Positions 33,001-36,916 of a DNA stretch of 36,916 nt are shown here, one piece after another. The first letter of the stretch is position 1, and the number at the start of each line of letters is the position of its first letter. Below the pieces are notes generated by a model that made no database searches, had not been told where the DNA came from, and saw nothing but the letters and a program-made list of their open reading frames with translations. Made by a program: the position numbers and the translations under genes. The stretch spans positions 1-36,916 of the forward strand of contig VSNR01000005.1 of the NCBI GenBank assembly GCA_009774345.1, in the 5' to 3' direction. This DNA is from Lachnospiraceae bacterium (lineage in GTDB: Bacteria; Bacillota; Clostridia; Lachnospirales; Lachnospiraceae).

Positions 33001-34590
33001 CTCAAACTGCGTCCTGTCCAGCTCCGCCCATGGCTGTAACGCGATTTCTTCTCCCGCATAACAGATATTTGAGGAAAGCCAGGAGGTATCCGAAAGATAA
33101 ATCATTGCGTTTGCAAGAAAGACAGGAAACTCCGCACACAGCGGAAAATCTGACTCGCGGATATCAAACCCTGCCACCACCTCTCTGTATCCATCCACTT
33201 CTCTGTAATAACCAACACATTTCCCATCGTATGAGAGAAAGCTTTTCGCCCCCTCAGGCAGCGCAAGACAGTATGCAGTATTTACGCCGATCGTAAAACC
33301 CGACAGTCCGGCAGTCAAATCACAGTCTGTCATTTCCAGCACCACATTCTCTAGCGTCTCCGTCACCGCTGCGCCTGCCGCGCCAAAAATCAGCCTGTTG
33401 GTGTCCGTCCGCTGCGGCTTTGTCTCTGCATCGTAGATCACAACATTGTACCCCATCTCTCTCAAGGGTGTCCGCATCAAGGTATCTGTATCCTGAGCCA
33501 ATGCATCATCTGTCTCTGCCTTTGCGATCTGCTCCCCTGTCACAGCCCGATACGCCTTCTCAAGAAATGTATTTCCCCGCCCGACAAGCATTCCGCGAAT
33601 CCACTGCTGCCTGCCCTTCACTGCCTGAGAGACATTATCCCGCGCCAGGCTGTCCTTGGCGCCGTCCGCAAAAGAAATCCGATCAATGCAGGAACAAAGT
33701 ACCTCTCCCTCTTCATCCCATGCCACCGCCTCAAAGAGACAATCGGTACGCTCCGAAGGCGCAAGCTGCACCTGTCTTAGCGCGATCAACTTTCCATCAG
33801 TAGTATCCCCATCATACAGGCTGACATCGAACGAAGCCTCCGCCGCGCTGTAGTTTGTCAGGCTCACCATCACATCATACAGCCCATCCTCCCGCCTGGT
33901 AAATACTGTATACTCGTTTGCAATATTCTCCGATGGCTCCCCTGCCACATAAAGTTCTTTTCCACCGGTGCTTTGCAGCTCATCATACGCCAAAGCGCCC
34001 TTCCCATCCGTGCAGACGATCAGTTTCGCCGCATTCTGCGCAGTATCCCCCATCAGTGTATCCAGCATATTCTGTGCCGCCGCAAGGGCGTCACCGCTGT
34101 CGCTGCACGCGATCTGCCGCAGTGTCTGCACTGCGCTGTTCGTATCTGTGATATCCACTGCCAGCAGCTTCACACCCGCCGCATCTGCTGTCACAATCGA
34201 AAACTGCGTATCCTCCGCATTCTGAACCACATCACACGCATGTGCCACAGCCTCCTCAAGGCGGCTTTTCCCTGTGTGGTCTACATGCTGCATACTCCCG
34301 CTGGTATCGATCAGAAAAATTTTCCGCCCGCCGCGCTGTCCGTCCACCTTGATAAAAGGCGACATCAATGCAACCACAAGCAGGATCATAATCAAAATTT
34401 GCAAATACATCAGTATATTGTGCACAAATTTTTCAAAAAACGTCTTCGACTGCTCATTTTTCAACAGCTTCTCCCAGAGAAGATTTGAGGAAATCAGATA
34501 GTCCTCCCCCCTTGGTTTGAGCAGATATAAAAGAATGATGACTGGCACTGCTGCCAGAAAAAACAACGGCAATAAACTCTCAAATATCAT
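30052..34590 (-). CDS. Giant membrane protein with three VWA domains (fused BatA-like and GATase/VWA protein)
   Basis: A 1512-residue protein. Order: BatA-type N terminus with two membrane segments (about 5-25, 58-80); VWA 1 (about 90-215, FLIDTSGSM, VCTDGKG); an extracytoplasmic-type beta region; two membrane segments (about 585-605, 615-635); VWA 2 (about 643-770, VVDCSDSN, MLTDGKE); a glutamine-amidotransferase-like domain (about 870-975, CCGGENSFALGGY); VWA 3 (about 988-1160, VIDRSGSMSG, LLTDGIGE); a beta region; a last membrane segment near 1410; and a basic tail. All three VWA domains keep a DxSxS metal site, with VWA 1 lacking an obvious third threonine. Such proteins act with MoxR ATPases and DUF58 proteins in envelope assemblies. 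It overlaps the DUF58 gene by 11 bp; AAGGA lies 6 nt before the ATG. Confidence 0.9.
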   Translation of the reverse strand: MIFESLLPLFFLAAVPVIILLYLLKPRGEDYLISSNLLWEKLLKNEQSKTFFEKFVHNILMYLQILIMILLVVALMSPFIKVDGQRGGRKIFLIDTSGSMQHVDHTGKSRLEEAVAHACDVVQNAEDTQFSIVTADAAGVKLLAVDITDTNSAVQTLRQIACSDSGDALAAAQNMLDTLMGDTAQNAAKLIVCTDGKGALAYDELQSTGGKELYVAGEPSENIANEYTVFTRREDGLYDVMVSLTNYSAAEASFDVSLYDGDTTDGKLIALRQVQLAPSERTDCLFEAVAWDEEGEVLCSCIDRISFADGAKDSLARDNVSQAVKGRQQWIRGMLVGRGNTFLEKAYRAVTGEQIAKAETDDALAQDTDTLMRTPLREMGYNVVIYDAETKPQRTDTNRLIFGAAGAAVTETLENVVLEMTDCDLTAGLSGFTIGVNTAYCLALPEGAKSFLSYDGKCVGYYREVDGYREVVAGFDIRESDFPLCAEFPVFLANAMIYLSDTSWLSSNICYAGEEIALQPWAELDRTQFESRPAKAGLYSIGNDTYQEDYVVRFQTVTESDGRIAAASVSEEDGLGIQKVKRTLKNLFLMLALVFLAAEWIIYARQLRYRGKFYWIVRGIVMLCVLLALLGIQISRGSSQTATVFVVDCSDSNEDHIENIENYLEETIRQMPSGNVYGIVTFGKNTLVEQFLTQARHYAGLMTVPETTATNFEDAVSKALMMIPAEYGKRLVMLTDGKETRGDIQNMAQALTASETEFLTLLYEEEEASDAYIENVVLPAYLHPGDKYSITVMVESNYETNAVITIYNGSRQTAENEVHLNKGSNRFVFGAQAGTDSSRMGSSMESLRIQVQAQGDTCTENDSYNAYSIVETPPGVLVITGRDVNSAGFAAVLKAAGCNYQIVSALNAPEAIDELLAYKAIILVDTYIEDLPEGFLKNLETYVKDYGCGFVCCGGENSFALGGYRDTVLETVLPVDMELRSFNEMPSMAMVMVIDRSGSMSGSVDGRHISNLDMAVCAAEVAVDQLSDTDYVGILTFDSQYQWQTALRTADDKQAIKDELRQIYEGGGTTIKPALREACSVLSQSDVSIRHVVLLTDGIGETKDYSDIIDDYTKNGITLSTVAVGARADLKLLEDLADNCNGRYYYTDVSSDIPRIFAQEVFLGSDSYIQNGVFSLSVQGGHELTSGLFERGWPTLNGYVAATPKTASNPLIVSGEKGDPILTVWQYGLGRTAAWNSDVTGEWSGAFAGQEDYVQLWKRIVDYAAGNAAMGEDRVDVVTAGEETQIAYQAKDYNSETEILVTVIDPEGETAEEKLHASAPGSYTAKIATPQTGIYHFNIRRTEGGAFQHAMTTAAAVQFSDEYKFDVCTDAYLKFAEQYGRLITEKENIWTRLSTGARERYPLSNGLLAATIMLFLADVAMRRFQYVPKRPPFLAGVRRNKAQELPEKMPENMTELSADAGSASEQPTGRMPPKAELHKKMRNQKKQKKRRTQPEETLDTSQLLKKRDERNL

Positions 34591-35461
34591 ATAGTTTCCT
34601 TAAATCCTCAAAAATCAACCTGTCAATTTCTGTCTCTGTACTGCAAACCGCATAAAACGCCCCGGACCTCGCACACGCACGCCGAATACCGGAAATAAAT
34701 TCCTCCAGTGCCGTCTCATACAACCGGATACTGGCAGCGTCCAGCGTGACATGCAGCGCACTTTTCTCCTCCATGTCGATCAGATTTTTCGTTCCTGTCA
34801 GTCCCACCGAAAGCTCCTCACCTGCCAGCACATGCAAAAGCACCGTCTTTTGTTTTTTATAACACAGAAAACGCAGCAGTTTTCCCAGCGCCTCCGACTT
34901 CTGATCTAAAAATGCATCCTGCAAAAAGTCACTGATGACAATCGTCACCCCTGCCCCTTTTGCCGGAAACCTTCTGACCGCCTCCTCGATATCCACACAT
35001 CCTTCAAACGAAAGCCCAGACAGAAATCCCGTCAGCATCGGCAGCGACCGCTTCCCGCCGCCCGCCATAAAAGGCTGCTGCATATGCTGCATATCATAGA
35101 CCGCCACCCGATCCATATGCTGGAGTCCTATACAGGCAAGCGCTGCCGCCAGCGCACAGACATGCTCCGATTTTTTCTTCGCTCCATAATCCATAGACGC
35201 GCTGGTATCTATCAATATCGAAACGATGGATTCCTTCTCCTCCATATATTCCTTCACAAACAGCCTGTCCAGCCGCCCATAGGCATTCCAGTCAATGCGC
35301 CGGATATCGTCACCAGGCATATATTCCCGAAAATCAGAAAACTCTGTGGAGGAGCCCTTCTGCATTGATTTGCGGTTTCCTGTCCGATTCAGAGAGGACT
35401 TGTTGCCCATCGCCAGCCGCAGCCTGGAAAGCCTGTCAAAAAAAGCAGCATCCAGCATCAT
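34580..35461 (-). CDS. DUF58 domain protein of a MoxR/VWA operon
   Basis: A 293-residue protein with the DUF58 signature (DDIRRIDWNAYGRLDRLFVK then EYMEEKE) followed by a VWA-like half with ILIDTSASMDYG. The N-terminal part is soluble, with no membrane segment. DUF58 proteins are partners of MoxR ATPases in Bat-type operons. It starts with an overlap at the MoxR stop (ATGATG at 35461-35456; both ATGs possible) and ends overlapping the giant VWA gene, so the three genes are translationally coupled. Confidence 0.93.
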   Translation of the reverse strand: MMLDAAFFDRLSRLRLAMGNKSSLNRTGNRKSMQKGSSTEFSDFREYMPGDDIRRIDWNAYGRLDRLFVKEYMEEKESIVSILIDTSASMDYGAKKKSEHVCALAAALACIGLQHMDRVAVYDMQHMQQPFMAGGGKRSLPMLTGFLSGLSFEGCVDIEEAVRRFPAKGAGVTIVISDFLQDAFLDQKSEALGKLLRFLCYKKQKTVLLHVLAGEELSVGLTGTKNLIDMEEKSALHVTLDAASIRLYETALEEFISGIRRACARSGAFYAVCSTETEIDRLIFEDLRKLYDI

Positions 35462-36426
35462 ATCTTCCTCTCCTCCAAAATCCCCTGAATGATCGCATCC
35501 TCGCTGATGCCCTCGCTGATCGCATCAAAGCTTGGTATGATACGATGCCGAAGCACGGGAAAAGCGACCTCCTTCACATCCTGAAAAGCTACATTGAAGC
35601 GCCCTTCCATAAATGCCTTTGCCCGCGCTGCACGCATCATCGCCTGTGCAGCCCTCGGACTTGCCCCCTCTTTAATGTAGGGATTCGGGGCATGGGTCGC
35701 CATCACGATCTCCAACAGATAGTCCATCACAGCATCCGCCACAGGAATCTGACAAATCAGCGCGCTCGCCGCCAGCAGTCCCTCGCCGTCAAGCTGCTGA
35801 CGAATCTCCGGTGACTGCATCCCCTCTGTGAGCTCGACGATTCCTCTTAGCTCCTCCTTCGACGGAAACCGGACTAAGATTTTGAACATAAAGCGATCGA
35901 GCTGCGCCTCTGGCAGCGGATACGTCCCTTCATTTTCAATCGGATTCTGCGTGGCAAGCACAAAAAAGGGCTCCGCGAGCGCATGAGAGTCATTTCCGAC
36001 GGTCACGGTATGTTCCTGCATTGCTTCCAGCAGCGCAGACTGTGTTTTTGGGGTGGCACGGTTGATCTCATCCGCCAGTACCAGATTGGCAAAAATCGGT
36101 CCGCGCTCAAAAGAGAACGCACTCCCCCGCTCATTCTTTATCATAATATTCGTCCCTGTCACATCACCAGGCATCAAATCCGGCGTAAACTGAATCCGTT
36201 TGAAGGACAAATCAAAAACTTTTGCGATCGTGCTGACAAGCCTTGTCTTGCCCAGTCCCGGCATTCCTTCCAACAGCACATTTCCCCCGGTCAGCATGGC
36301 AATCATCACCTGACGAATAATCTCCTGCTGACCGATCATTCCCTTTTGAATCTCCAGCTCACAGGCTGCGATCCGCTGCGCGATATAACCCGGATTTCGC
36401 AGCAGATTTTTATCTAATATATCCAT
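35458..36426 (-). CDS. MoxR-family AAA ATPase
   Basis: A 322-residue cytoplasmic AAA+ ATPase: Walker A GMPGLGKT, Walker B LVLADEINRA, sensor 1 (LATQNPIENEGTYPLPEAQL), and a C-terminal lid (VLRHRIIPSFDA). MoxR proteins are chaperone-like ATPases that act on VWA-containing partners, here the DUF58 and giant VWA proteins encoded just downstream. I start at the ATG at 36426 because GGGAGAGG is immediately upstream; an ATG at 36459 forms an ATGA overlap with the previous gene and is also possible. Confidence 0.93.
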   Translation of the reverse strand: MDILDKNLLRNPGYIAQRIAACELEIQKGMIGQQEIIRQVMIAMLTGGNVLLEGMPGLGKTRLVSTIAKVFDLSFKRIQFTPDLMPGDVTGTNIMIKNERGSAFSFERGPIFANLVLADEINRATPKTQSALLEAMQEHTVTVGNDSHALAEPFFVLATQNPIENEGTYPLPEAQLDRFMFKILVRFPSKEELRGIVELTEGMQSPEIRQQLDGEGLLAASALICQIPVADAVMDYLLEIVMATHAPNPYIKEGASPRAAQAMMRAARAKAFMEGRFNVAFQDVKEVAFPVLRHRIIPSFDAISEGISEDAIIQGILEERKI

Positions 36427-36455
36427 ATTCCTCTCCCATTCCATATCTTTCATTA

Positions 36456-36916
36456 TCATTGATTAAAGCTCGAAAAATACTCCTTGATCACTTCCTCCAT
36501 ACCACTCGGATACCGCCCCGCGGCAATGCCCTCATACGCCTTCTGTTCATAGCTTCCCAGAACCGCCTCCTGAGACATGTGTGTTCCCTCCCAGCTCAGC
36601 CCATTCTGCGCGCGAAAATACACGGAATCCTCATGATTTACTGCATTTCCGGTAAGCGTACCGCTGTCTGCGATATCATTTGGAATACTGACATAATCAT
36701 GCGTTGCACTGCTGCTGCCCGTTCCTCTGCCATCTCCCTGCTGTCCATCCTGACTGACGCCATTTTGCCCTGTTTGACTGCCAGTGCCATTATTGCCGTT
36801 TTGGTTGCCAATGCCATTATTGCCGTTTTGGCTTCCAATACCGCTTTGGCTTCCAGTGCCATTATTGCCGTTTTGACCACCATTGCCGTTTTGGCTTCCA
36901 GTACCGCTTTGTCCTG
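36456..36916 (-). CDS. C-terminal part of a low-complexity protein (continues past the window)
   Basis: Read on the minus strand from the window edge, an open frame runs 153 codons to the TGA at 36456-36458. The first 70 residues are a glycine/asparagine/glutamine/serine linker built of repeats such as GSQNGNNG; the last 80 form a domain with HDYVSIPNDIADSGTL and the end MEEVIKEYFSSFNQ. Its stop overlaps the alternative MoxR start by ATGA, so it belongs to the same operon. It is probably an extracytoplasmic or membrane-anchored partner; I cannot name the family without the N terminus. Confidence 0.75.
   Translation of the reverse strand, partial: GQSGTGSQNGNGGQNGNNGTGSQSGIGSQNGNNGIGNQNGNNGTGSQTGQNGVSQDGQQGDGRGTGSSSATHDYVSIPNDIADSGTLTGNAVNHEDSVYFRAQNGLSWEGTHMSQEAVLGSYEQKAYEGIAAGRYPSGMEEVIKEYFSSFNQ

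Noticed and set aside
36737..36916. Regularly spaced short repeats that could suggest a CRISPR-like array.
   Set aside because: They are in-frame codon repeats (CAA AAC GGC AAT AAT GGC on the minus strand) of a protein linker, with no unique spacers of constant length.
1..36916. tRNA, rRNA, transposase, integrase or attachment-site signatures.
   Set aside because: None could be recognised on either strand, so the rearrangements seen here are not attributed to a visible mobile element.

Overview
The window looks like a chromosomal segment of a Gram-positive gut-type clostridium, most likely Lachnospiraceae. The basis is strong AGGAGG-type ribosome sites, moderate GC, and family content: AAA-ATPase-like/PD-(D/E)XK genes, a BcrAB-type transporter with its own two-component system, an amylosucrase with an HPr-like partner, and a MoxR/DUF58/VWA operon. 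This is inference from gene families, not from a marker gene. No rRNA, tRNA, CRISPR array, integrase or insertion sequence was seen.

Layout. (1) 69-2033, minus: a small operon of immunity-type genes, one SUKH and two DUF4303 paralogues whose 3' halves are almost identical. (2) 2328-4139, minus: a large regulator with two XRE-type helix-turn-helix domains. (3) 4344-7622, minus: a carbohydrate module of HPr-like protein, amylosucrase-type GH13 enzyme and LacI-family repressor. Its promoter is flanked by two perfect 14-bp LacI/CcpA-type operators. (4) 7655-15985: a sugar O-acetyltransferase, an unknown 348-residue protein, an AAA/PD-(D/E)XK protein, a ferredoxin-tailed aldo/keto-reductase-like protein, a decayed FtsX-type permease, a methyltransferase and an AraC-type regulator. 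(5) 16083-21749, minus: a small unknown protein, two tandem AAA/PD-(D/E)XK genes identical over 1.5 kb with diverged 3' ends, several orphan copies of that 3' end, then a putative lipoprotein and an unknown partner. (6) 21884-22969: a SUKH-like protein and a zinc-ribbon protein. (7) 22986-26320, minus: a BcrA/BcrB-type ABC transporter, OmpR-type response regulator and soluble histidine kinase. (8) 26321-29649: more immunity-type genes (SUKH, SUFU, one unknown), a scar of a deleted relative of the unknown one, an antitoxin with a broken YafQ-type toxin, and a Nudix hydrolase. (9) 29665-36916, minus: a small secreted calcium-repeat protein and a Bat-type operon of MoxR ATPase, DUF58 protein and a 1512-residue membrane protein with three von Willebrand A domains, preceded by the end of a low-complexity protein.

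How it fits together. The amylosucrase module appears self-regulated: the repressor, a phosphocarrier-like protein that keeps the regulatory serine but lacks the catalytic histidine, and the enzyme share one transcript and one double-operator promoter. The immunity-type genes are scattered singly or in short runs with no matching toxin in the window, as expected for orphan immunity genes that protect against neighbours' polymorphic toxins. Several loci show the same kind of remodelling: 3' ends of genes duplicated, converted or left behind as scars. The MoxR/DUF58/VWA operon probably builds or powers an envelope-associated machine of unknown client.
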